This document shows positions 38,001 through 46,240 of a stretch of 64,000 nucleotides of DNA, piece after piece. The position numbers and the translations under genes were made by a program. Below the pieces are notes generated by a model. The model was not told where the DNA came from. It saw only the letters and a program-made list of their open reading frames with translations, and made no database searches. Location of the stretch: the NCBI RefSeq assembly GCF_003058325.1, contig NZ_CP028843.1:1894001-1958000 (forward strand), given 5' to 3'. Origin of the DNA: Methylobacterium currus (GTDB taxonomy: Bacteria; Pseudomonadota; Alphaproteobacteria; Rhizobiales; Beijerinckiaceae). The stretch's first letter is position 1, and the number at the start of each line of letters is the position of its first letter.

Positions 38001-38384
38001 GGCCCCGGCCCAGGTCGCGGGCGGCGGCACCCGCTGGATCAGGGCCGGGGCGGTGGTGAGAAGGATGTCCGGCAGGTTCCCGGCATCGGTGAGCCAGCGC
38101 AGCACGCCGGCCCGCGCCCCCATCGTGCCGCGGGAAGGGGAGGCACGGTCGAAGGGCAGGCAGTCCCATTCCGGGTAGACCGCGACGCCGAGGCCGGGCG
38201 CCAGCCCGCGCAGCAGGGCGGCGACCTCCTCCAGCCGGCGGGCCTCGCGGGCGACGTGGATCAGGGGGCGGCCCCGGTCGCGCAGGCCGAGCAGCGCCAC
38301 CGCGAGGGCCCCGGGCGGCACCAGCGGCGCCACGCCCTCCTCGGATTCCCCCTTCGCGCGCCGGCTCACCTTGCGCTTCGCCAT
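35091..38384 (-). CDS. Mfd-like transcription-repair coupling DEAD/DEAH helicase, divergent
   Basis: The 1,097-residue protein has the Mfd module order: a UvrB-like N-terminal part (YPEWDCLPFDRASPS at about 70), a RID-like segment (about 460, DLRVGDVAVDGDHGLCVFEGLERI), and helicase motifs GDVGFGKTE (Walker A, about 590), VIDEEQRFG (motif II), LTATPIPRTLQSAL, and ESGLDVPRANTM. The C-terminal TRCF domain with RLSLYTRL follows. Canonical Mfd is about 1,150-1,180 residues. The RID motif usually reads VVHxDHGIGR, whereas this one lacks the first His and the Gly-Ile-Gly. It may be a second Mfd paralogue with altered RNA-polymerase contact. Main function: strand separation and removal of stalled polymerase. 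Confidence 0.8.
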   Translation of the reverse strand: MAKRKVSRRAKGESEEGVAPLVPPGALAVALLGLRDRGRPLIHVAREARRLEEVAALLRGLAPGLGVAVYPEWDCLPFDRASPSRGTMGARAGVLRWLTDAGNLPDILLTTAPALIQRVPPPATWAGARVEIKAGDALDPARLAAELQRLGYILDDRVDEPGEVAVRGRTIDVFPAAAPRPCRIEHDGGTVTAIRTYDPVSQRSLDEIGTLVVDPATEIVLAPDSPVRLRPFTGQEHLLPTLYGRLVTVLDYVPDARLVVEAGAEGRAEAFFEQIAEGRAAEAATRGQAVPLYLTPAEWRETREARQLAVASDADAESIAVPSFLRERRPGAAFSVYLRDRLKAGERVVLAGDPTGLKRLSRQAARAAERSVRPVADWEEAVAARAGEIVALAAPLDAGFRVPDLATTVVAAPDVYGGSSVRASAGQPVILPMGEVDLRVGDVAVDGDHGLCVFEGLERIATGDGGSTEALRLRFAHEAILMVPVAQADRIWRYGSEEEAVTLDTLEGGTWAKRRLTTEAGLARAARAMLEAAEQRREASAPALVPPEREMERFGAGFGFPLTPDQAKAVDGALADLAGERPMDRLVCGDVGFGKTEVALRAAAAALLAGKQVAVVAPTTVLVRQHLRTFERRFSRFGIGVAQLSRLAAPAEARRVRQGLADGSIRLVIGTHALAGKGVAFADLGLVVIDEEQRFGAALKERLRSMAGDAHVLTLTATPIPRTLQSALVGLKSLSVIATPPAVRQPIRTMLTPLHDDTVRAALMREKGRGGQSFVVCPRIEEIGPMAERLKRLVPELETVVAHGEMKPAELDEIMVRFADGEGDVLLATSIIESGLDVPRANTMLVHDAERFGLAQLHQLRGRVGRGQRRGVTYLLTRPDRTLPPAAEKRLRTLEALDRLGAGFAISARDLDLRGAGDLVGENQAGHVKLIGLGLYQHLLQLALRAAKGEPAEDWAPEIHLGLAGDVPQDYVPEPELRLSLYTRLLRLGSAEEVEALRGEVEDRFGPLPKGVRALFALAHLRVACLSLGIARLTGGPQGLAVDFRPGCAPAAMPLSDEVTARDGRLILRRPCDDPDRRGEEAAEFLHRIQEARDQQG

Positions 38385-38552
38385 CGGCCCCCACTCCTGT
38401 TCTCGCGGCCAGCCAACGCCCGGCGGCTGCGACGGGTCCGGTCAAGGCTGTCGCATGCACAGGAATGATGTGGGGGAGTACCGGGAAAGCCGCCGTCTCC
38501 GGCCTGGAACGGGGTGGAGGACGGGGCGATCGTCCCCGGGACCGAACGCGTC

Positions 38553-39149
38553 CTATCCGAGGGCCGGGATCAGCCTCCCGACATCCGGTGCGCGCATCGC
38601 CGCCCCCATCACCGCCACGGCCGCGGCTCCGGCCTCGCGGCAGGCCGGCGCGGTCCCGGAATCGATGCCCCCGAGCGCCACCACCGGCACCACCCGGGCC
38701 GCCTCCCGCACCACCTCCAGCCCGAGCGCGGGCCCATAGCCGGGCTTGCTGGCGGTGAGGAAGATCGGGCTCAACGTCACGTAATCCGCCCCCGCCTCCC
38801 GCGCGGCCCTCACCTCCGCGAGGGAATGCGCGGAGACGCCGAGCAACGCCCCCTGCCCCAGCCGCGCCCGGGCCGGCGCCACGGCGGCGGCCCCGCCGAG
38901 CTGGACGCCCGCCGCCGCCACGAGCGCCGCCAGCTCCACGTCGCGCCCGATGGTCAGCGCCCCGCCGACCCGCGCCACGTGTCCGGCCAGGATCTCGGCC
39001 AGGCCCGAACGCTCCGGAGCCGGCAGGTCGCGGTCGCGCAGCCAGATCCAGCGGGCGCCGGCACCCAGGCAGGCGGCGACGCGGTCGGGCAGCGGCTCTG
39101 GGCAGCCGTGCCGGTCGGTGACGATCAGCAGACGGGCGGGCAGGCTCAC
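38553..39149 (-). CDS. Thiamine phosphate synthase-family protein (ThiE/TenI)
   Basis: The 198-residue protein is a small TIM barrel with [12 protein letters not shown] at the start, [36 protein letters not shown] (about 108-134) and [12 protein letters not shown]. These match the ThiE/TenI superfamily. ThiE joins thiazole and pyrimidine units; TenI-type relatives isomerise the thiazole tautomer in the same pathway. Placed right after thiG, whose stop overlaps the GTG start (39149), both roles fit. Canonical ThiE keeps an (I/V)QLRxK motif; here it reads IWLRDRD, so TenI-like tautomerase is the better guess. Confidence 0.8.
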   Translation of the reverse strand: MSLPARLLIVTDRHGCPEPLPDRVAACLGAGARWIWLRDRDLPAPERSGLAEILAGHVARVGGALTIGRDVELAALVAAAGVQLGGAAAVAPARARLGQGALLGVSAHSLAEVRAAREAGADYVTLSPIFLTASKPGYGPALGLEVVREAARVVPVVALGGIDSGTAPACREAGAAAVAVMGAAMRAPDVGRLIPALG

Positions 39150-39937
39150 GAGCCGACGAGGCCGAGCTGCGGGCTCGACGGCTCGGCCCGGGCGCGGCGC
39201 GGGATGCGGCCGGCGAGCGACGCCAGGCGGCCGGCCTCGACGGCGCGGCGCATGGCGCGGGCCATCCGCACCGGATCGTCGGCCTTGGCGACGGCGGTGT
39301 TGAGGAGGATCGCGGCGGCGCCGAGCTCCATCGCGATCACCGCATCGGAGGCGGTGCCGATGCCGGCATCGACGATCACCGGCACCGGCGAGCGCCGGCA
39401 GATCAGCTCGAGATTGGCCGGGTTGGCGACGCCCATCCCGGAGCCGATCAGCGAGCCCATCGGCATCACGGCGGCCGCGCCGAGATCGGCCAGGCGGCTG
39501 CACACGACCGGATCGTCGTTGCAATAGGGCAGCACGGTGAAGCCGGACTCGACCAGCTGGCGGGTGGCCTCGATCGTCTCGGCGACGTCGGGATAGAGCG
39601 TCTCGCGGTCGCCGATCACCTCGACCTTGATCCAGGTGGTGCCGAGCGCCTCGCGGGCCAGCTCGGCCGTCATCACGGCGTCGCGGGCGGTCTCGCAGCC
39701 GGCGGTGTTGGGCAGGAAGCGGGCGCCCTTCAGGCGCGCCACCGTGTCCGAGCCGTGGCCGTGGAGCGAGATGCGGCGGATCGAGACCGTCACCACCTCG
39801 GCGCCGCTCTCCCGCACCGCCTCGCTCATGATGGCCTGCGTCGGGTAGCCGGCGGTGCCGATGAAGAGGCGCGAGGACAGGGTCGTGCCGGCGATGACGA
39901 GCGGATCGTCGTGCAGGTCATCTTGGCTGTCGGTCAT
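39146..39937 (-). CDS. thiG: Thiazole synthase
   Basis: ThiG makes the thiazole phosphate of thiamine from deoxyxylulose 5-phosphate, iminoglycine (or tyrosine-derived imine) and ThiS thiocarboxylate. The 263-residue protein has [12 protein letters not shown] near residue 22, the EVVTVSIRR strand, the imine-forming Lys104 in [27 protein letters not shown] and [20 protein letters not shown] ribosome site precedes ATG 39937. The stop overlaps the next gene's GTG start. The usual partner gene thiS, and thiO, are not adjacent, and no TPP riboswitch was recognised upstream. Confidence 0.96.
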   Translation of the reverse strand: MTDSQDDLHDDPLVIAGTTLSSRLFIGTAGYPTQAIMSEAVRESGAEVVTVSIRRISLHGHGSDTVARLKGARFLPNTAGCETARDAVMTAELAREALGTTWIKVEVIGDRETLYPDVAETIEATRQLVESGFTVLPYCNDDPVVCSRLADLGAAAVMPMGSLIGSGMGVANPANLELICRRSPVPVIVDAGIGTASDAVIAMELGAAAILLNTAVAKADDPVRMARAMRRAVEAGRLASLAGRIPRRARAEPSSPQLGLVGS

Positions 39938-40123
39938 GAGATTCCTCCGGATGGCGTCGTTCGCGTGCTCGACCGGACCTGGCAACTCGTTCCGCCCGCG
40001 GCCTCAGGCCGAGTCCGGGCGATGCAGGGCTCCGGAGGCAGGATAGACCGGGCCTGCCCCGTCGCGGCCTGCATCCCGCTCAAGATGGGGATGCGCTGGG
40101 GTGCCGGCATCGGCCTGCATGAC

Positions 40124-40157
40124 AAAAGGGCCGCGCCCCCTTTCGGAAACGCGGCCC
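40124..40157 (-). terminator. Terminator of irr
   Basis: The arms GGGCCGCG (40128-40135) and CGCGGCCC (40150-40157) are perfectly complementary around a 14-base loop. On the minus strand the stem is followed by TTTT (40124-40127). It begins 28 bases past the stop of the Fur-family gene. Confidence 0.8.
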
Positions 40158-40185
40158 TCGAAGACGTCCCGACGATCGTTTGAGA

Positions 40186-40686
40186 TCAGGCCCGGCCGGT
40201 CCGGCGGCGGAGGCGGACGATCACCTCGACGCCGGCGATCTCCATGCCCTCGGGAGCCTGGGGCAGCGAGTCGACGGTGATGCCGCAATCCGGCATGTCG
40301 AGCACCTGGCCCTCCTCCTCCAGGAAGAAGTGGTGGTGCTCGCTCGGGTTGGTGTCGAAATAGGCCTTCGACCCGTCCAGCGCGAGCTGGCGCAGCAGGC
40401 CGGCCTCGGTGAACTGGTGCAGGGTGTTGTAGACCGTGGCGAGGGAGACCGGGACCTTGGCCCGCATCGCCTCGTCGTACAGCATCTCGGCGGTGAGGTG
40501 ACGGTCACCCTTGCCGAAGAGCAGCCAGCCGAGGGAGAGGCGCTGCCGGGTCGGTCGCAGGCCGGCGCGGCGCAGACGATCCCGCAGCTCCGAGAGCGGG
40601 CAGCCGCGCCGCTGGCCGGCGGCGCCGGACTCGAGGGCCGGGACGCGGGCGCCGAGGACGGCGCGCAGGGGCGACAGATCGTTCAT
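40186..40686 (-). CDS. irr: Iron/heme response regulator Irr (Fur family)
   Basis: Irr is the Fur-family regulator of rhizobia and relatives that responds to heme and represses or activates iron and heme genes. The 166-residue protein has RGCPLSEL at residues 27-34, where Cys29-Pro30 matches a heme-regulatory motif, then a winged helix ([29 protein letters not shown]). The diagnostic three-His heme site is SEHHHFF (His117-119). These features distinguish Irr from Fur. A TTG start at 40719 would add 11 residues. It is divergent from fabA by 233 bases, as in other Hyphomicrobiales. Confidence 0.95.
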   Translation of the reverse strand: MNDLSPLRAVLGARVPALESGAAGQRRGCPLSELRDRLRRAGLRPTRQRLSLGWLLFGKGDRHLTAEMLYDEAMRAKVPVSLATVYNTLHQFTEAGLLRQLALDGSKAYFDTNPSEHHHFFLEEEGQVLDMPDCGITVDSLPQAPEGMEIAGVEVIVRLRRRTGRA

Positions 40687-40919
40687 CAGCGGAACTAACG
40701 ACTCGTTGGGCAGCGACAATGATACCGCTTGTTATAGGCCGCCCGTCCCCCCGCCGCAACCCGACCGCGGCCGTTCCGGCGCAGATCAGAAGCGTTACAG
40801 ACTATGGCCTTCGGCCGGCTTTGAACAGTCCCGGGCGCTGTGTTAACGAGGCGCCACCCGCCGCGCCCCGGCCGTCCGCCGGGGGTCCGCGGCCCCCTGA
40901 CGAGGAATCCGCCCCGCAC

Positions 40920-41477
40920 ATGTCCGCCGACCAGACCTCCGCCCCCGACGCCCCGAGCCGGCCCTCGCACTTCTCCTACGAGGACCTGCTGGCCTGCGGC
41001 CGCGGCGAGATGTTCGGCGCCGGCAACGCCCAGCTGCCGCTGCCGCCGATGCTGATGTTCGACCGCATCACCTCGATCGGCCGCGACGGCGGCGCCCACG
41101 GCAAGGGCCACGTCCTGGCCGAGCTCGACGTGCGGCCCGACCTCTGGTTCTTCCCGTGCCACTTCCAGGGCGATCCCGTGATGCCGGGCTGCCTCGGCCT
41201 CGACGCCCTGTGGCAGATGGTAGGCTTCCATCTCGGCTGGCTCGGCGCGCCGGGCCGCGGCCGGGCGCTCGGCGTCGGCGAGGTGAAGCTCTCCGGTCAG
41301 GTGCTGCCGACCATGACGAAGGTCGTCTACGGCGTCGACATCAAGCGGGTGCGCCAGGGCCGCCTGGTGCTCGGCATCGCCGATGGCTGGCTCGAGGCCG
41401 ACGGCGAGCGCGTCTACGAGGTGCAGGACCTGCGCGTCGGCCTGTTCCAGGCCGCGACCCCCGCCGCCGGCGGCTGA
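40920..41477 (+). CDS. fabA: 3-hydroxyacyl-ACP dehydratase/isomerase FabA
   Basis: FabA dehydrates 3-hydroxydecanoyl-ACP and isomerises the trans-2 to the cis-3 intermediate, the branch point to unsaturated fatty acids. The 185-residue hot-dog-fold protein has the active-site His81 and Asp95 in [22 protein letters not shown], with [10 protein letters not shown] and DLRVGLF near the ends. The N-terminal 15 residues are an Ala/Pro/Ser leader. It heads fabA-fabB-fabI, all in one direction, and is divergent from irr. Confidence 0.97.
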   Translation: MSADQTSAPDAPSRPSHFSYEDLLACGRGEMFGAGNAQLPLPPMLMFDRITSIGRDGGAHGKGHVLAELDVRPDLWFFPCHFQGDPVMPGCLGLDALWQMVGFHLGWLGAPGRGRALGVGEVKLSGQVLPTMTKVVYGVDIKRVRQGRLVLGIADGWLEADGERVYEVQDLRVGLFQAATPAAGG

Positions 41478-41679
41478 GCTGTCCCGAGCCCGTCTCCGCG
41501 CGGGGCGACCCCGTGGACGGCGGGCCCCGTGGCCCAGCGAAAAGCGGGCTGTTTCGGCCCGCCGGGACCCTTTCCCCCGATGGGCGGTTGAGATTACGGC
41601 ATCGGGCGCCTAGGTGACATCCGCGTGGCGAGACCGCCCGCGGGCGCGTGTGGCGCCGCTCCGGAGGGTTCCGACGATC

Positions 41680-42906
41680 ATGAGGCGCGTGGCAATCACC
41701 GGGATGGGCATCGTCTCGTCCATCGGCAATTCCACCCAGGAGGTTCTGGCGTCCCTCCGCGAGGCGCGCTCGGGCATCTCCCGCGCTGAGGACTTCGCGG
41801 CCCACGGCTTCCGCAGCCAGGTCCAGGGCGCACCCACCCTCGACGCCGAGACGGTGGTCGACCGCCGTGCCATGCGCTTCCACGGCGGCGGCACCGCCTG
41901 GAACCACGTCGCGATGGAGCAGGCGATCCGCGACGCCGGCCTGGAGCAGGCCGAGGTCTCGCACGAGCGCACCGGCATCATCATGGGCTCGGGCGGTCCC
42001 TCGACCCGCGCGCTCGTCGAGGCGGCCGACATCGCCCGCGCCAAGGGGCCGAAGCGCGTCGGGCCCTTCGCGGTGCCCAAGGCGATGTCCTCGACCGCGT
42101 CGGCGACGCTCGCCACCTGGTTCAAGATCCGGGGCGTGAACTACTCGATCTCGTCCGCCTGCGCGACCTCGAACCACTGCATCGGCAACGCCTCCGAGAT
42201 CATCCAGGCCGGGCGCCAGGACATCATCTTCGCCGGCGGCTGCGAGGAGCTGGACTGGACCCTCTCGGTCCTGTTCGACGCCATGGGGGCGATGTCCTCG
42301 AAGTACAACGAGACCCCGTCGCGGGCCTCGCGCGCCTATGACCGGGCGCGGGACGGCTTCGTCATCGCGGGCGGCGCCGGCGTGCTGGTGCTGGAGGAGC
42401 TGGAGCATGCCCGCGCCCGCGGCGCGCGCATCTACGGCGAGGTCGCCGGCTACGGCGCCACTTCGGACGGCCACGACATGGTGGCCCCGTCCGGCGAGGG
42501 GGCGGTGCGCTGCATGCGCCAGGCGATCGAGGGGCTCAAGGGCGTCAAGATCGACTACATCAACCCCCACGCCACCTCGACCCCCGTCGGCGACGACAAG
42601 GAGATCGAGGCGATCCGCGAGGTGTTCGGCACCGGCGAATCCTGCCCGCCGATCGCCGCCACCAAGTCGCTGACCGGCCACTCGCTCGGCGCCACCGGCG
42701 TGCAGGAGGCGATCTACTCGCTCCTGATGATGAACAACGGCTTCATCTGCGAGAGCGCCCATATCGACGAGCTCGATCCGGCCTTCGCCGACATGCCGAT
42801 CCTGCGCGCCCGCAAGGACGACGCGCAGCTCGGCCATGTGCTCAGCAACTCCTTCGGCTTCGGCGGCACCAACGCCACCCTGGTCCTGAAGCACGTCGAC
42901 GCCTGA
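41680..42906 (+). CDS. fabB: 3-oxoacyl-ACP synthase I FabB
   Basis: FabB elongates cis-unsaturated acyl-ACPs made by FabA. The 408-residue protein has the thiolase-fold triad: Cys161 in SSACATSNH, His in [11 protein letters not shown] (about 296), and His in [12 protein letters not shown] (about 332), ending with [22 protein letters not shown] ribosome site precedes ATG 41680; an ATG at 41614 would add 22 Arg-rich residues and is rejected. It follows fabA by 202 bases. It supplies unsaturated fatty acids with FabA and FabI. Confidence 0.97.
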   Translation: MRRVAITGMGIVSSIGNSTQEVLASLREARSGISRAEDFAAHGFRSQVQGAPTLDAETVVDRRAMRFHGGGTAWNHVAMEQAIRDAGLEQAEVSHERTGIIMGSGGPSTRALVEAADIARAKGPKRVGPFAVPKAMSSTASATLATWFKIRGVNYSISSACATSNHCIGNASEIIQAGRQDIIFAGGCEELDWTLSVLFDAMGAMSSKYNETPSRASRAYDRARDGFVIAGGAGVLVLEELEHARARGARIYGEVAGYGATSDGHDMVAPSGEGAVRCMRQAIEGLKGVKIDYINPHATSTPVGDDKEIEAIREVFGTGESCPPIAATKSLTGHSLGATGVQEAIYSLLMMNNGFICESAHIDELDPAFADMPILRARKDDAQLGHVLSNSFGFGGTNATLVLKHVDA

Positions 42907-43000
42907 CGTCTGTCCGGTGTCTTGACCCTCCTCGCGGCGTGGACAGGAGGCTGCCCGCCGCGTAAAGGCCCGATCCACCGACAACAGCGGAGGATCGGGC

Positions 43001-43828
43001 GTGACAGGTTTGATGGCAGGCAAGCGCGGGCTCGTGATGGGCGTCGCGAACGACCACTCCATCGCCTGGGGCATCGCCCGGGCCCTGGCGGCTCAGGGCG
43101 CCGAACTGGCCTTCACCTACCAGGGCGAAGCCCTCGGCCGCCGGGTCGGGCCGCTCGCCGGCACCCTCGGCTCGTCCCTGGTCTTCCCCTGCGACGTCGA
43201 GGACCTGGACAGCGTCGACGCCACCTTCGCCTCCCTCGATGCGGCCTGGCCCGAGGGCTTCGACTTCGTCGTCCACGCCATCGGCTTCTCCGACAAGTCG
43301 CAGCTCAAGGGCCGCTACGTCGACGTCACCACCCGGGAGAACTTTTCCCGCACGATGGTGATCTCGTGCTTCTCGTTCACGGAGATCGCCCAGCGCGCAG
43401 CCACGCGGATGCGCCCCGGCGGCTCCCTCCTGACGCTCACCTATGGTGGCTCGACCCGGGTGATGCCGAACTACAACGTGATGGGCCTCGCCAAGGCGGC
43501 GCTCGAGGCTTCGGTGCGCTACCTCGCGGCCGATCTCGGGCCGCAGGGCATCCGGGTCAACGCCCTCTCGGCCGGCCCGGTGCGGACGCTCGCCGGCGCC
43601 GGCATCGCCGATGCCCGCCTGATGTTCAACCACCAGGCCGCCCATGCGCCCCTGCGGCGCACCGCGACGCTGGAGGATATCGGCGGATCGGGCCTCTACC
43701 TGCTCTCAGCCCTGTCGGGCAGCGTCACCGGCGAGATCCACTATGTCGATTCGGGCTACAACATCGTCTCGATGCCGCGGCCGGAGGTGCTGAAGGCGCA
43801 GGATGCGGCGGGCGTGACGGACGCGTGA
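43001..43828 (+). CDS. fabI: Enoyl-ACP reductase FabI (NADH dependent)
   Basis: FabI reduces trans-2-enoyl-ACP, the last step of each elongation cycle and the triclosan target. The 275-residue protein has GVANDHSIAWGIARAL (NADH site), a catalytic Tyr-x6-Lys in YNVMGLAK, and the FSFTEIAQ and SLLTLTYGGS segments. The GTG at 43001 follows a GCGGAGG ribosome site; an ATG at 43013 would shorten it by four residues. It follows fabB by 94 bases and ends with a clear terminator, closing the cluster. Confidence 0.96.
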   Translation: MTGLMAGKRGLVMGVANDHSIAWGIARALAAQGAELAFTYQGEALGRRVGPLAGTLGSSLVFPCDVEDLDSVDATFASLDAAWPEGFDFVVHAIGFSDKSQLKGRYVDVTTRENFSRTMVISCFSFTEIAQRAATRMRPGGSLLTLTYGGSTRVMPNYNVMGLAKAALEASVRYLAADLGPQGIRVNALSAGPVRTLAGAGIADARLMFNHQAAHAPLRRTATLEDIGGSGLYLLSALSGSVTGEIHYVDSGYNIVSMPRPEVLKAQDAAGVTDA

Positions 43829-43861
43829 CCGCGTCACGAGCCCCGGTCGCGCAGGAAGCAG

Positions 43862-43884
43862 CCCCCGGCAAGCCCGGGGGTTTT
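43862..43884 (+). terminator. Rho-independent terminator of fabA-fabB-fabI
   Basis: CCCCCGG (43862-43868) pairs with CCGGGGG (43874-43880) over a five-base loop, followed by TTTT. It starts 34 bases after the fabI stop. Confidence 0.85.
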
Positions 43885-44362
43885 GTCTGACGCGGGCTTG
43901 AGGGGGCAAGCGAGTCATCGCGGCCTCCCTCGGCGGGACCTTCAGCGGCCCGATCATCACCTGCTGTCATGCGATCGCCTGCTCCAAGGAGCACTCTCGA
44001 GCGTGAGGATTTTCCTCTAGGGAAGTCATTTAGAGCGCCGCTCCCGGCATGACGATCGAGTACGGGCGAGAACGACGCAGGCGATCGAACGACGAATCGG
44101 ACATCGCGGCACTGCACTGGTCGCGACCGAGACCGGAGGCAGCCGGGAGACCGTCGCGCGCGAGCGTCACGGGTCGTGTCGCGGCGACGGGGATGCCGAG
44201 GACACAATGAGTGTTTGATCGAAAGTCAGTATTTATTTATATTTATATGCTATGCGCAATTAGTCGAATCGTAGATGATCTGCTCCCCTGAAGATATTGA
44301 TCCCGGGCAAGTCAAAGACGAAGGCTGCCAGCTCGCGCGAGACTGCGCCATGCTTAGCCGAT
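43885..44362. other. Non-coding gap with an A+T-rich segment
   Basis: A 478-base stretch between the fabI terminator and the diguanylate cyclase. No protein-like frame is visible. Bases 44217-44275 are strikingly A+T rich (ATTTATTTATATTTATATGC), unlike the surrounding DNA, and probably hold the cyclase promoter. The composition change could also mark an old insertion. Confidence 0.5.
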
Positions 44363-45550
44363 ATGTTGTCCAGGATCGAAGACCAGATTCAACGGCTGCA
44401 CGTGCTTCCGCGTTTGGAGCCTGAGTGGGAGCAGCGCTTCCTCGTGGTGTCTGCCGAAAAGCGGACGAGATTGATTCGTATCTATACGATCCTAGCGGCA
44501 GCCATCTACGTGATCTGTCTCGGTATCGATCTCGCCAATCTGTCGAATCCGGTCGCGGCGGTCAGGGTTCGGCTTCTCGGGGCCGCATTCTGCCTGGCGT
44601 CGGCTGGATGCCTGCGCTGGACGGCAGTCCAGAACCATGGCGGGCTGGTCATCGTCGCGGTCGCGACCGCCGTGATGCTGACCAGCGGGTATCTCGGACA
44701 GTTCGGATCCGTCGAGATCAATCTCCTGTACAACACCGGAAGTCTGCTCGGGGTCGTTCTGGCGATCATCGGCATCCCGCTGGGCCTGCGGACGACCATC
44801 ACGGCAGCCCTCCTCTGCCTGATCGCCTACGCCGCGTTCACGCTGGGGATTTCCGGAGCTGCTCTCGTCGCCCGGCTGAGCGCCGTCGGATACTTCTCGT
44901 TGATGGTGGCGGCCGGCCTCGTCCTGAACGTCGTGATGGAGACGAACGAACGGCACCGGTTCCTGCTCCAGGTCCGGAATGACTTGCAGAGCGACCAGCT
45001 GATCGAGGCGGGGAACGCCCTGTCGGTCGCGAACGCGAAGCTGGCTCAGGTGGCCTTGACCGACGGTCTGACCGGAATCCCCAATCGTCGCCGTTTCGAC
45101 GAGCGCTTCGCCGAGATGTGGCACAGCGCGATGAAAGACGGCGATGGGATCGGCCTCGTGCTGATCGATGTCGATCACTTCAAACGGTACAACGATCATT
45201 ATGGTCACCCCGCAGGCGATACCTGTTTGCGTGTCGCGGCCGAGACGTTGTCCGCCGAAATTCGCAAGAGCCACGGCCTCGTAGCACGGTACGGTGGCGA
45301 GGAATTCGCCGTTCTGCTGCGCGGGCAGGATGCCTGCATGGTCGCTCAGCGGCTGGTCGCCGCGATCGAGCGTCTCGGCCTGCCGCACGCCCATCGGGCA
45401 GACGGCTTGCAGGTCGTGACGATCAGTGCGGGATGTGCATTGGCGGGCCGCCAAGACAGGAGATCGGCGGCCGATCTCCTGTCGTTGGCAGATATGGCCC
45501 TCTACGATGCCAAACAGGCCGGCCGAAATCGTGCCGTCGTCTACGGTTGA
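44363..45550 (+). CDS. Membrane-bound diguanylate cyclase (GGDEF domain)
   Basis: The 395-residue protein makes cyclic di-GMP from two GTP. The N-terminal half has about six hydrophobic helices (about 45-205), followed by a short coiled coil. The GGDEF domain (about 225-395) has DGLTGIPNRRRFDE, DVDHFKRYND and RYGGEEFAV, the active GGEEF form. The inhibitory RxxD motif normally nine residues before it is replaced by K-S-H-G, so product inhibition is probably lost. I use ATG 44363; a TTG at 44297 would add 22 residues. Codon use is a little less G+C rich than neighbours. An HD-GYP phosphodiesterase-like gene lies 0.7 kb downstream. Confidence 0.9.
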   Translation: MLSRIEDQIQRLHVLPRLEPEWEQRFLVVSAEKRTRLIRIYTILAAAIYVICLGIDLANLSNPVAAVRVRLLGAAFCLASAGCLRWTAVQNHGGLVIVAVATAVMLTSGYLGQFGSVEINLLYNTGSLLGVVLAIIGIPLGLRTTITAALLCLIAYAAFTLGISGAALVARLSAVGYFSLMVAAGLVLNVVMETNERHRFLLQVRNDLQSDQLIEAGNALSVANAKLAQVALTDGLTGIPNRRRFDERFAEMWHSAMKDGDGIGLVLIDVDHFKRYNDHYGHPAGDTCLRVAAETLSAEIRKSHGLVARYGGEEFAVLLRGQDACMVAQRLVAAIERLGLPHAHRADGLQVVTISAGCALAGRQDRRSAADLLSLADMALYDAKQAGRNRAVVYG

Positions 45551-45717
45551 GCAGATTTCGCAAAACCGGCTGCGGGGTTTGCCGGAAGACCTCGCGGCGA
45601 AGCGAGGACCTAAGCGGACACAGCGTTGGCTTGGCCACGCAAGTCTGCTTAGAGCCGCGCGACGCTTCGCGCGGTCGCGCGTTGTCGAGGCGATGCGACA
45701 CGCGAGGAGAGCCCAGG

Positions 45718-46221
45718 ATGCGGCGCGGCCACCCCGAACCCGATCCGGTGAGCCCCGGCCAGGAGAGCGTGTGGGACTATCCCCGCCCACCGCGCCTGGA
45801 GCCGGTTCGGGAGCGCCTGCGCGTTGTCTTCGACGGGGTCACCATCGCCGACACGGTGCGGGGCTGGCGGGTGCTGGAGACGTCCCATCCGCCGAGCTAC
45901 TACCTGCCGCCGGGCGACATCATGCCGGGGGCGCTCGCTCCGGCGGGCGGCGGCTCCTTGTGCGAATGGAAGGGGCAAGCCGTCTACTTCGACGTGGTCG
46001 GGACCAAGCGGCGCGCCGGCCGGGCGGCCTGGGCCTACCCGCACCCGACGGAGGCCTTCGCGGCACTCGCCGGTCACGTCGCCTTCTATGCCGGGACAAT
46101 GGACGCGTGCTTCGTCGGCGAGGAGCGGGTCGTCCCGCAGCCGGGCGGCTTCTACGGCGGCTGGATCACCCCGACCATCGTCGGCCCGTTCAAGGGCGAG
46201 CCCGGCACGATGGGGTGGTGA
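45718..46221 (+). CDS. DUF427 protein
   Basis: The 167-residue protein matches the DUF427 family (small beta-barrel, often called nucleotidyltransferase-like without proof). Signatures include SVWDYPRPPRLEPV near residue 18, SHPPSYYLPPGDI, ECEWKGQA-type CEWKGQAVYFDV and YAGTMDACFVGEERV. The ATG at 45718 follows a GAGGAGAGCCCAGG stretch. It converges on the HD-GYP gene with 19 bases between stops. Function is unknown. The preceding 167 bases after the cyclase hold short G+C-rich hairpin sequences but no gene. Confidence 0.85.
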   Translation: MRRGHPEPDPVSPGQESVWDYPRPPRLEPVRERLRVVFDGVTIADTVRGWRVLETSHPPSYYLPPGDIMPGALAPAGGGSLCEWKGQAVYFDVVGTKRRAGRAAWAYPHPTEAFAALAGHVAFYAGTMDACFVGEERVVPQPGGFYGGWITPTIVGPFKGEPGTMGW

Positions 46222-46240
46222 GCGCCACCACCCCCTCCCC

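Noticed and set aside
35124..38468. 1,114-codon plus-strand frame opposite the Mfd-like gene
   Set aside because: The minus strand has complete helicase motifs; the plus frame is low-complexity and motif-free.
39938..40123. TPP riboswitch upstream of thiG
   Set aside because: No CUGAGA or the ACCUGA-type conserved blocks were found in the leader; only a normal ribosome site is visible.
40687..40719. TTG start at 40719 for irr
   Set aside because: The ATG at 40686 gives the usual Irr length, and the extra 11 residues have no family match.
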